Below, piece by piece: positions 39,956 to 48,377 of a stretch of DNA of 64,000 nucleotides (positions within the stretch are counted from its first letter, which is position 1; each line of letters begins with the position of its first letter). The notes beneath the pieces are model-generated. The model saw only the letters and a program-made list of their open reading frames with translations. It had not been told where the DNA came from and ran no database searches. The stretch spans positions 965,543 to 1,029,542 of the forward strand of contig NZ_JAJAVF010000002.1 of the NCBI RefSeq assembly GCF_020531845.1. The letters are read 5' to 3'. Position numbers and translations under genes: made by a program. Source of the DNA: Methylobacillus methanolivorans (GTDB lineage Bacteria > Pseudomonadota > Gammaproteobacteria > Burkholderiales > Methylophilaceae).

Positions 39956-40579
39956 TTGACAGACAGTGTTTCACACGCAGTTGCCCCAACCTCCTTTGAG
40001 TCTTATCTTGCTGAATCCGCACAGGCCTTATTCCTTGCCCTGGATGAGCGAGATGCCTATACCCATCAGCATTGTGACCGGGTTTCCCTGCTCGCCCGCG
40101 AGATCGGCATGTCATGCAGCCTCAGCCAGCAAGAACTCGACCTACTCGCCTTCGGCGCACGCTTTCATGACATAGGAAAAATTGGCATCCCGGATAGTGT
40201 CTTATTAAAACCAGGCCCCCTGGACGCCAAGGAATGGAGCATCATGAAGATGCATCCGGTGAAGGGAGAGCGCCTGTTTCGCAATACCTTGCATCCGTAT
40301 GCAGATGAGATTGCGAATATCATTCGACACCATCATGAATGCTTTGATGGTAGCGGCTATCCTGATGGACTGTCGGGCAGCAATATTCCGCTGGCCTCGC
40401 GCATCCTGCTGATTGCCGATGCCTATGATGCCATGGCAACTACACGCCCTTATCACCGCGCTCGCAATCATGGCGAAATCATCGAAACACTGGCGGCAGA
40501 AGAAGGTATCAAGACGGACCCTGATATCCTGGCGCGGTTTATGCGCGTGATCGCGCACAGTCCGGCCCGCGTAGATTAG
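39956..40579 (+). CDS. Stand-alone HD-GYP domain protein
   Basis: A 207-residue protein consisting almost only of an HD-GYP domain. HDIGKIGIPD carries the HD metal ligands near residue 72, and HHHECFDGSGYPDGLSG carries the GYP motif near 126. Intact motifs predict cyclic di-GMP phosphodiesterase activity. There is no receiver or sensor domain, so control must come from expression or partners. The start is a TTG: 39956 has a suitable ribosome site (AGGGGG, 7-nt spacing), while another TTG at 39950 is too close. It ends 0 nt from the convergent glnE. Confidence 0.88.
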   Translation: MTDSVSHAVAPTSFESYLAESAQALFLALDERDAYTHQHCDRVSLLAREIGMSCSLSQQELDLLAFGARFHDIGKIGIPDSVLLKPGPLDAKEWSIMKMHPVKGERLFRNTLHPYADEIANIIRHHHECFDGSGYPDGLSGSNIPLASRILLIADAYDAMATTRPYHRARNHGEIIETLAAEEGIKTDPDILARFMRVIAHSPARVD

Positions 40580-43321
40580 CTAGCTCGCTGCGCCGAATAC
40601 CTGCAGCCACAAGCGACGTACTGCCAAGACTCCCTGCTCTACCTCAGCCAATGGCACACGCGCCTTCTGGTCTCCCTGTAGCCGGATGGCGTGCTGACGC
40701 CGACGGTAATCTCGATAGACCTGTGCCACCTCATGAGCCAGCACTGCATCAATCAGCTGCAAGTTCCCCAAGATATCAAGCAAGGCAATATTGCCCAGGT
40801 TTCGTGTCAGTTCAGGATATTGCGACGCATACGCCAGCACTAAGTACTGCACGATAAACTCGACATCGACTATTCCACCACGATCATGCTTGAGGTCAAA
40901 TAGCTCGCCATGATTTGGATGCGCTTGATGCATCTTATGGCGCATGGAGACAACCTCTGCCGCTAATGCTTGCTGCTCTCGTGGCTGACGCAATACGCTG
41001 TCGCGGATACGCTCAAACGTCGCACCAATCTGCTGGTTACCCGCGCAGAATCTGGCACGTGTCAGCGCTTGATGCTCCCACACCCAGGCTTTTTCCTGCT
41101 GATAGGTTTCAAATGCCTGTACTGAACTGACCAATAATCCGCTCGCACCATCTGGGCGTAATTGCATATCCGTTTCATAGAGCATACCCGCCGACGTCAT
41201 GCTGCTCAGCCATGTATTCACGCGCTGCCCAAGCTTGGCATACACCTCGCCAGCTTCTGGCACATCATCGTCATAAAGAAAGATGATATCAAGGTCGGAA
41301 GCGTAGCCCAGCTCCTTTCCACCCAGCTTGCCATAGCCAATGATGGCAAATAGCGGCTCATCCCGATGGCGATGGCGCAAACCAGGCCAGATAGCCTTGA
41401 TCGCCACATCGAGAATGATGTCGGCCAACGCACTCAGGTAATCCGAGAGTGTTTCCAGTGCCAGTTCCCCAGCCACATCCTTGGCTGCAAAGCGAAATAC
41501 GGCAGCATGCTTGAAATGCCGCATTTCATCCATTTGTCGCTCCACATCCCCGGATAGCAATGTCAATCGCTGTTCCAGGTCTGCATGCATGGCAGCAAAA
41601 TCAGGGGCGGCATAGAGATTACGTGTGTCTAGCAATTCATCCAGCAAAATCGGATGCTGGGTCAAATATTGGGCCAGCCAGGGACTAGCGCCGACAATAC
41701 GCGTCACCAAGGTCAAGGCTGAGGGATATTCGGCCAAGAGCGCCAGGTAGCTGGCACGTCGGCAGATACTATCCAGTAAATCAGCGACACGGATGAGGGC
41801 CTGGTCCGGCTTAGGCTCCTGTGCAGCCTCTCTGATCGCCAATGGGATCAGGGTATCGAAGCGCTGGCGGCTAAGCTCGGGCAATTGCTTGTAGCGTGGG
41901 CTGTCGTGCAGGCTGAGTAACTTGCGCAAGGTATCGGCTGGCTCCTGATAGCCTAGCTGTGCCATAACGCCAACCGCATCGTCGCCTTCCACCAGGCGCT
42001 TCCACAATGCAGCCTCACTTTGGCGAGGTGCTTGCTCTGCCTGACTGTCGTCGCTCGGTTCGCTGAATACCTCCTCAAAATGCCGCTGCACCACGCTGCG
42101 ATGTAGCTCCAGGATGTTGAGGAAATCCTGCCACGTTGCATAGCCCATCCCCAGTGCAATACGTTGCCGACTTTCGTCATTTACAGGCAAATCCTGGGTT
42201 TGCGTATCCTCTAGGTATTGCAGCCTATGCTCAAGATTGCGCAGGAAGATATAAGCCGCACGCAGCTCCTGAACTGCACTGGTAGGCAGCAAGCCTTTTT
42301 CGTCCAGCAATTGCAATACAGACAAGGTAGGCTTGACCTGCAAGCTGGCATCGCGCCCACCGCGAATCAACTGGAATACCTGGGCAATAAACTCGACCTC
42401 ACGGATACCGCCACGCCCCAGCTTGATGTTGTCGTGCATATCGCGACGATTGACGTCACGCTGGATCTGGACCTTGAGATCGCGCATGGAAGCAAACGCG
42501 CCAAAATCCAGATATTTGCGAAACACGAAAGGCCGCAGCATCTGGCTCAAGCCCTGGTCAGGCCCTGCCACCACCCTGCCCTTGATCCAGGCATAGCGCT
42601 CCCACTCACGCCCCTGGTTCTGGTAATACTCTTCAAGCATGGCAAAGCTGCACGCCAGTGGCCCCTCGGAGCCATAAGGGCGCAATCGCATGTCAACACG
42701 GAAGACAAAGCCATCTTCGGTGATCTCGTCAATGGCGGCAATCAGGCGCTTGGCCAAGCGGGTAAAAAACTCGACGTTGCCGATGGCCTTTGCGCCGTTG
42801 GTCTCGCCATCTTCGGCGAAGGCAAAAATCAGGTCGATGTCAGACGACACATTGAGTTCATGGCCGCCCAGCTTACCCATCCCCACCACAGTAAAATGCT
42901 GGCGCTCGCCGCTATCCTCGCCTATAGGCTCACCATACTGCGCTTCCAGCCAAGGCGTCAGGTGCTGTAAGGCGTATTGCAGGGTGACTTCCGCCAACGC
43001 ACTCACCACCACCATCACTTCATCCAGCCCACCCAAGCCATTCAGGTCGCGCACGATCAGGCGCAACATGACACGCTGGCGTAACTTGCGCAATGCGCGC
43101 TTAAGGCTGGCATCATCGACAACCTCTTGTTGCGCCAGCCAAGTTTGCATTTCAGCTGTAGACCATGCCCGATGCAAGCTTGCCGCTAACTCGGGCAATA
43201 GTTCTACATCACTATTGATCAGGCGGGCGATAAACGGGCTGCACTTGGTCGCATGCAATAAATATTCTTCGTCAGTGGATAAGGCTGTATCTGGTTGCAA
43301 AATCTGTGATAGTGTGCGCAT
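40580..43321 (-). CDS. glnE: Bifunctional glutamine synthetase adenylyltransferase
   Basis: Adenylylates and deadenylylates glutamine synthetase in response to PII state, setting nitrogen assimilation. The two nucleotidyltransferase domains are both visible: GMGKLGGHELNVSSDIDLIF in the N-terminal half and GYGKLGGKELGYASDLDIIF in the C-terminal half. Each has the DxD-type metal ligands. Length 913 is slightly below the E. coli protein. It is divergent from acs with a 113-nt gap. Confidence 0.96.
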   Translation of the reverse strand: MRTLSQILQPDTALSTDEEYLLHATKCSPFIARLINSDVELLPELAASLHRAWSTAEMQTWLAQQEVVDDASLKRALRKLRQRVMLRLIVRDLNGLGGLDEVMVVVSALAEVTLQYALQHLTPWLEAQYGEPIGEDSGERQHFTVVGMGKLGGHELNVSSDIDLIFAFAEDGETNGAKAIGNVEFFTRLAKRLIAAIDEITEDGFVFRVDMRLRPYGSEGPLACSFAMLEEYYQNQGREWERYAWIKGRVVAGPDQGLSQMLRPFVFRKYLDFGAFASMRDLKVQIQRDVNRRDMHDNIKLGRGGIREVEFIAQVFQLIRGGRDASLQVKPTLSVLQLLDEKGLLPTSAVQELRAAYIFLRNLEHRLQYLEDTQTQDLPVNDESRQRIALGMGYATWQDFLNILELHRSVVQRHFEEVFSEPSDDSQAEQAPRQSEAALWKRLVEGDDAVGVMAQLGYQEPADTLRKLLSLHDSPRYKQLPELSRQRFDTLIPLAIREAAQEPKPDQALIRVADLLDSICRRASYLALLAEYPSALTLVTRIVGASPWLAQYLTQHPILLDELLDTRNLYAAPDFAAMHADLEQRLTLLSGDVERQMDEMRHFKHAAVFRFAAKDVAGELALETLSDYLSALADIILDVAIKAIWPGLRHRHRDEPLFAIIGYGKLGGKELGYASDLDIIFLYDDDVPEAGEVYAKLGQRVNTWLSSMTSAGMLYETDMQLRPDGASGLLVSSVQAFETYQQEKAWVWEHQALTRARFCAGNQQIGATFERIRDSVLRQPREQQALAAEVVSMRHKMHQAHPNHGELFDLKHDRGGIVDVEFIVQYLVLAYASQYPELTRNLGNIALLDILGNLQLIDAVLAHEVAQVYRDYRRRQHAIRLQGDQKARVPLAEVEQGVLAVRRLWLQVFGAAS

Positions 43322-43434
43322 CTTGAAATTGTAAATGAAATGTTATAATTCGCTTCCTAACATTATCGGTGATGCCTGAGCGATTGCCACCACCGCTATT
43401 CATAACCTCATTATAGAGTTTTGAAGGAGTTTGT

Positions 43435-45399
43435 ATGTCGTCCATTGAATCCGTGCTGACGGAAACGCGCATTTTCGCGCCACACGAAACATTCCGCCAA
43501 GCCGCCACTGTATCGGGACTGCCAGCCTACCAGGCATTATGCGATGCAGCTGAGCAGGATTACACCGGCTTTTGGGCAACGCTTGCCCAACAGGAAATCA
43601 CCTGGCATACCCCCTTCACCGAAACCCTGGACGAATCAAACGCGCCATTTTTTCGCTGGTTTGCCGATGGCAAGCTCAATGCCTCTTATAACTGCATTGA
43701 TCGGCATCTGGAAAAGCGCGCCAACAAGATCGCCCTGATTTTTGAAGCCGATAATGGCGATGTCACCAACATCACCTATAAAGAACTGCATCAACGCGTC
43801 AGCCGCTTTGCGAATGCGCTGAAAAAGCAAGGCATAGGTCTGGGCGACCGCGTCATCATCTACCTGCCCATGAGCATAGAAGCCATCATCGCGATGCAAG
43901 CCTGTGCCCGCATCGGTGCGATTCACTCCGTGGTATTCGGTGGATTCTCGGCCAAGAGCTTGCATGAACGCATTGTGGATGTCGGTGCCAAGCTGGTGAT
44001 CACCGCCGACGGTGGCTTGCGTGGAGGCAAGGCAGTTGCGCTGAAATCAGCCGTGGATGAAGCACTAGCTTTGGGTGGCTGCGAAGCAATTGCACATGTC
44101 ATCGTCTACCAACGCACTGGCGTGGATATTGCCTGGAACCCGCAACGCGATTTGTGGTGGCATGAAATCGAAGCTGCCGAGAGCGACTATTGCGAACCAA
44201 CCTGGGTCAATGCCGAACATCCTTTGTTCATCCTCTACACCTCAGGCTCCACTGGCACTCCCAAGGGCGTGCAACACTCTACCGGCGGCTATTTGCTCGG
44301 TGCCATCATGAGCATGAAATGGGTGTTCGATCACAAGGCCAGCGATATTTTCTGGTGCACGGCAGACGTGGGCTGGATTACCGGCCACAGCTATGTCGCT
44401 TATGGTCCATTGGCGCTTGGTAGCACTCAAGTCGTGTTTGAAGGCGTACCCACCTACCCCGATGCAGGCCGCTTCTGGCAGATGATAGAACGCCACAAGG
44501 TGAGCATTTTCTACACTGCGCCTACCGCGATCCGCTCACTGATCAAGCTAGGCGGCGACCTGCCTAACAAATACGACCTCTCAAGCCTGCGCCTGCTAGG
44601 TACTGTGGGCGAACCGATCAACCCCGAAGCCTGGATGTGGTATCACAAAGTGGTGGGCAAGGAGCGTTGCCCGATTGCCGATACCTGGTGGCAAACAGAA
44701 ACCGGTGCGCACATGATCGCCCCCTTGCCCGGTGCGATTGATCTTAAGCCAGGCTCCTGTACCCGCCCCTTGCCCGGTATCATCATGGATATCGTCGAAG
44801 AAGACGGCACCCATATTGAAGGTACTGGTGGTGGCCTGCTGGTGGTGAAAAAGCCTTGGCCTTCCATGATTCGCAACATCTGGGGCAATGAAGAACGCTT
44901 CAAGAAATCCTACTTCCCAGAAGAGCTCAAAGGCTTGTATTTGGCTGGTGATTCCGCACACCGCGATGAGGATGGCTATTTCTGGATCATGGGCCGCATT
45001 GATGACGTGCTCAACGTATCAGGCCACCGCCTGGGCACCATGGAAATCGAATCGGCGCTGGTCGCCAACCCACTGGTTGCAGAAGCAGCGATTGTCGGCA
45101 AACCACATGAGATCAAGGGCGAATCCATCGTCGCTTATGTCGTGCTTAAAGGCGAACGACCCGAAGGCGAATCAGCCAAGGCCATTGCCACACAATTGCG
45201 TGACTGGGTAGGCAAGGAAATCGGCCCGATTGCCAAGCCAGATGAAATCCGCTTTGGCGAGAACCTGCCCAAAACCCGCTCTGGCAAGATCATGCGCCGC
45301 CTGCTGCGCTCGCTGGCCAAGGGTGAGGAAATCACCTCGGATATTTCCACGCTGGATAATCCTGCCATCCTGGAGCAACTGAAACAGGCCGCAGGGTAA
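43435..45399 (+). CDS. acs: Acetyl-CoA synthetase
   Basis: AMP-forming acetate activation. The adenylate-forming motif [12 protein letters not shown] and the C-terminal [10 protein letters not shown] with the lysine that is acetylated in regulation are present. [12 protein letters not shown] is the hinge region. Length 654 is normal. A strong ribosome site (GAAGGAG) precedes the ATG. It is a single-gene unit ended by a clear terminator. Specificity for acetate over propionate is inferred from overall similarity. Confidence 0.96.
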   Translation: MSSIESVLTETRIFAPHETFRQAATVSGLPAYQALCDAAEQDYTGFWATLAQQEITWHTPFTETLDESNAPFFRWFADGKLNASYNCIDRHLEKRANKIALIFEADNGDVTNITYKELHQRVSRFANALKKQGIGLGDRVIIYLPMSIEAIIAMQACARIGAIHSVVFGGFSAKSLHERIVDVGAKLVITADGGLRGGKAVALKSAVDEALALGGCEAIAHVIVYQRTGVDIAWNPQRDLWWHEIEAAESDYCEPTWVNAEHPLFILYTSGSTGTPKGVQHSTGGYLLGAIMSMKWVFDHKASDIFWCTADVGWITGHSYVAYGPLALGSTQVVFEGVPTYPDAGRFWQMIERHKVSIFYTAPTAIRSLIKLGGDLPNKYDLSSLRLLGTVGEPINPEAWMWYHKVVGKERCPIADTWWQTETGAHMIAPLPGAIDLKPGSCTRPLPGIIMDIVEEDGTHIEGTGGGLLVVKKPWPSMIRNIWGNEERFKKSYFPEELKGLYLAGDSAHRDEDGYFWIMGRIDDVLNVSGHRLGTMEIESALVANPLVAEAAIVGKPHEIKGESIVAYVVLKGERPEGESAKAIATQLRDWVGKEIGPIAKPDEIRFGENLPKTRSGKIMRRLLRSLAKGEEITSDISTLDNPAILEQLKQAAG

Positions 45400-45415
45400 A
45401 ACCTTCTGGCTTCAA

Positions 45416-45460
45416 CAAAAACGGCATCCTGGTCGGAAAGTACAGGATGCCGTTTTTATT
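45416..45460. terminator. Bidirectional terminator after acs
   Basis: AAAAACGGCATCCTG (45417-45431) and CAGGATGCCGTTTTT (45443-45457) form a 15-bp perfect stem with an 11-nt loop. It serves acs on plus and the DUF442 gene on minus. Confidence 0.92.
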
Positions 45461-45488
45461 TACCTGTTGAATCGCTCAATATCGACTA

Positions 45489-45833
45489 TCAGCTCCTGGC
45501 GTGTGCCTGCTGATAGATATTGACGGCCCTGGCACCCAGCTTGCAGAAACCCAGGATAGGAGTAGGCAAGTCTGGTAACAAGCCTGCAAGCTCATCGACC
45601 TGAACCAGCGTCAACTGGCCAGGTACCACGGGAATATGTACATACCGCAGGCCATGAGCCTCTGCTGCCTGGCGAATTTCATCGCCCTTGGGTTGTTCTG
45701 GGCCACCTTCACCGTCAGGGCGGTTATTGATGATGGTCTTGAAACCAGCGGCAGCGGCCTCGGCTACTTGATCAACATGCAGTTGTGGGCAACTGCTGAA
45801 TTGATCACTGATCTTGTTGATTGCAATCGTCAT
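45489..45833 (-). CDS. DUF442 / TIGR01244 family protein (phosphatase or sulfurtransferase fold)
   Basis: A 114-residue cytoplasmic protein of the TIGR01244/DUF442 family, which has a dual-specificity phosphatase-like fold. Members are often fused to or near sulfide-oxidation proteins such as Blh. The Cys loop reads FCKLGARA, where related proteins have CRTGTRS. The Cys and the Arg after four residues are kept, as in rhodanese-like loops. The ATG at 45831-45833 (MTIAINKISDQFSSCPQL) fits the family; longer starts add residues without similarity. It is the downstream neighbour of the HAD-MtlD gene on the same strand. Confidence 0.82.
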   Translation of the reverse strand: MTIAINKISDQFSSCPQLHVDQVAEAAAAGFKTIINNRPDGEGGPEQPKGDEIRQAAEAHGLRYVHIPVVPGQLTLVQVDELAGLLPDLPTPILGFCKLGARAVNIYQQAHARS

Positions 45834-45897
45834 GTGTTGTGTCATTCCTTCCGTAAGGTCTCGCCAATATACCACGCACACCACCCAGGCATGCCCA

Positions 45898-48084
45898 TCA
45901 AGACGCCAACTCCTCGGCATAGTTATAGCTCAAGGGCCATTGCCAATGTGCGGACGCAGGATTGGTCAACTGACGTAGATGCTCAGCGATACGCTCAATC
46001 AGCGCACTATCCTGCACTTGATCCAGCCCCTGATAAGGCTTGCCATGATAATCGCCATGCAAGGCCAATACATCCGCCACATTGCCATGCTGCTCGAACA
46101 CGGCCTTGATACGCTGGCACTCCTTATCTTCAGGTGTCACGAGGCGCAATGCATACAAAATGCCCAGCGCAGCACCAAACTCCAGCATGGGGGTTTGAAT
46201 GCCATATCTAGCCGCGAGCTTGATGCTGCCCATGATGCGCTCATTGCGCTGCAGCTTGCGCAGCGGATCGCGCCCGATACGGCGGCATGGATCTTTGAAC
46301 GAAGCCTTGCAGCGTGCGATAAAACTATTCACGAAGGAAGTGTTGATGTACTCCGCCAATGCAGGGTTTTCCTGCAACATGGCCGGCTTGATCTCATTGT
46401 TCACCAGACGCTTGACCAACATCACCACGCGCTCGTCACCCATGCCTTGCCCTATCGTCTGGTAGCCCAGCAGGCTGGCATACCAAGCGATGATCGCATG
46501 TGTACCGTTCAGCAACCGGTTCTTGATTGCCTGTATCTCGGCAATATTGTCCACGGTCTGCACTTGGCGCAAACGCTCCAGTATCTTGCCACCCTTTTTG
46601 GCATACAACACCATGTCCGGACCGCTTTCAAACAAGGTCACACCGAGCTGATCCAGCGCACGGTTGAGGTGGGAAGCATGCTTGAGCTGGCTCACGATCT
46701 TGCCCAAACCGGCCTCGGCCAACAGCGCAGATTCCTGCTGCATAGGCGCCATATTGCCAACAAGCGTCAGGCTTTTTTGCTGGGTCTGCTTCTCAAAACT
46801 AGCGAAATTAATCCTGGCCTGCTTCAATAGAATTTCTTTCGGTATTTTTGACACCATGCGGTTAACAACCGTCTCGGTAAAACACGCGCTCTCCATCACC
46901 TTCTCTGCCTGCTGCACATCCAACAGGCGCAGCATCGCTTCCCTCACCTGCCGCTTAACGAATGCCGCCCCACCCACCTTGTTGAGAATCACCAGAATAG
47001 TCAGTGGCCCCGCCTCATTCTGATAGCGAGCAATTAATGCCTTTGCCACCACGGTAGCTTGTTGCTTGATAGCGGATTCTGGCAGGCAAAGCCCAATGAT
47101 CTCGCACACCGCATACATCTCGCACACGGCGGCCTCATCCGCCATGTCGATCAAGCGGATACGGTCTATGGTCTGATGAAAAGCCAGGTTGCTGTAATGC
47201 ACATCATATTTGCCAAAGGCATTCACGAGGCTACGTAGCGTCGTGTTATTGCTGGCACCGATGATTTCCCAAGGCCGGGTATAGCCATCCCAGTGCGAGA
47301 ATATCTGCGCCAGGTAACCACCGCCCATGGCACCAAAACCATGAATCCCAGCACGTATATGATTGATGGTCTGGGGGAAGGCGTCCGTCAACTTGGGCTT
47401 GGGCAAGTTAGGCGTGAACTTCACAAGGTCAGCCAGGAAATCCGGCATGCTGTCATAGGCTTGATAGGCCAAGGCCTTGATCTCGGGCCTGGGCTCCTTG
47501 ATATCCTTGATCAAGATCGGCAATCCACCAGCCGCGGAAGCTGAGCGTAAACCATTTTCCGAATCCTCGAACATCAAGCAGTGTTCGGGCAAGCAGTTGA
47601 GCTCCCCGGCAGCGGTACGGAAGATTTCAGGATGCGGCTTGCCCTGCTTCACCTCGTCGCCACAGACTGTCATGTCGAAATACTTCATGACATTGGCATT
47701 GATAAGATACTCCTCGGCAATGGCACGTCGGCTAGAGGTAGCCACTGCCATCAGCAAGCCATTGCGCTTGAGGCGCTCGAGGATTTCATACAGGCCGGGC
47801 TTGACCGGTACCCCGTGCTTGCGCACATGGGCTAGCTCCAGCTCATCGGCACGTTTACGGATATCGGCATAAGGATAATCCTCGCCATAACGCTTTTTGG
47901 CGAGCTCTTCCGCCTTTTTTGCGCTCAAGCCTAAGGAGCCGAGCAGGATTTCATCGCTGATGGTTTCGCCGAACAGTTCGGCAGAAGCTTGCTTGAGAGT
48001 GGTGAATCGGAGGCGTTCTGTATCGAACATTGTGCCATCCATATCAAAGATGGCGGCATGGATAAGTCTTTCCTTGAAAATCAT
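45898..48084 (-). CDS. mtlD: HAD phosphatase - mannitol-1-phosphate dehydrogenase fusion
   Basis: A 728-residue two-domain enzyme. Residues 1-225 are a HAD hydrolase with D14 and D16 (FDMDGTMFD), the Thr/Ser motif at 117-118, K149 and the acidic motif ED at 173-174. Residues 240-728 are a long-chain polyol dehydrogenase with a Rossmann loop GFGAMGGG at 249-256, and K521, N526 and H529 in IKNRLLNGTHA. The same order is known from the Acinetobacter baylyi MtlD. That enzyme reduces fructose-6-phosphate to mannitol-1-phosphate and removes the phosphate, making mannitol as an osmolyte. All key residues are intact, so the same role is likely here. Good ribosome site (GGAAG). Confidence 0.88.
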   Translation of the reverse strand: MIFKERLIHAAIFDMDGTMFDTERLRFTTLKQASAELFGETISDEILLGSLGLSAKKAEELAKKRYGEDYPYADIRKRADELELAHVRKHGVPVKPGLYEILERLKRNGLLMAVATSSRRAIAEEYLINANVMKYFDMTVCGDEVKQGKPHPEIFRTAAGELNCLPEHCLMFEDSENGLRSASAAGGLPILIKDIKEPRPEIKALAYQAYDSMPDFLADLVKFTPNLPKPKLTDAFPQTINHIRAGIHGFGAMGGGYLAQIFSHWDGYTRPWEIIGASNNTTLRSLVNAFGKYDVHYSNLAFHQTIDRIRLIDMADEAAVCEMYAVCEIIGLCLPESAIKQQATVVAKALIARYQNEAGPLTILVILNKVGGAAFVKRQVREAMLRLLDVQQAEKVMESACFTETVVNRMVSKIPKEILLKQARINFASFEKQTQQKSLTLVGNMAPMQQESALLAEAGLGKIVSQLKHASHLNRALDQLGVTLFESGPDMVLYAKKGGKILERLRQVQTVDNIAEIQAIKNRLLNGTHAIIAWYASLLGYQTIGQGMGDERVVMLVKRLVNNEIKPAMLQENPALAEYINTSFVNSFIARCKASFKDPCRRIGRDPLRKLQRNERIMGSIKLAARYGIQTPMLEFGAALGILYALRLVTPEDKECQRIKAVFEQHGNVADVLALHGDYHGKPYQGLDQVQDSALIERIAEHLRQLTNPASAHWQWPLSYNYAEELAS

Positions 48085-48316
48085 GTAACTTCCTAACGTG
48101 ATTAACTAATGTTGAGGTTCACCTCGAGTGTGAAATGAATGATGACTTTTTTACCATACCATATTTTTCCCAAAAATCAGGACACTTTGGTCTTTTAATT
48201 CAATCTGATGCAATAGACACAAGACAAAATTAGGCAGGAAGCTAATGATTTTTCAAACCGTCAATATGTAGGACTGACGCGACATTTGCGTCAATGAGAA
48301 GAGGTGTTGGGAAGTG

Positions 48317-48360
48317 TAAAAAAACAAGCATGAGGCAACAACCCGGAGCCGGGCTGCTGC
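48317..48360 (-). terminator. Terminator after the TonB receptor gene
   Basis: On the minus strand a 12-bp stem (GCAGCAGCCCGG / CCGGGTTGTTGC, with G-U pairs and a 2-nt loop) is followed about 10 nt later by seven T. It lies 17 nt past the receptor stop. The 293 nt between this gene and the mtlD fusion otherwise hold the mtlD leader; no further gene is seen. Confidence 0.65.
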
Positions 48361-48377
48361 CATGATCAGTTCAAGAC

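Noticed and set aside
42218..42970. 250-codon plus-strand frame inside glnE
   Set aside because: Antisense shadow of glnE; no recognisable motif or ribosome site.
45979..46830. 283-codon plus-strand frame inside the mtlD fusion
   Set aside because: Antisense to conserved dehydrogenase sequence; composition is that of a shadow frame.
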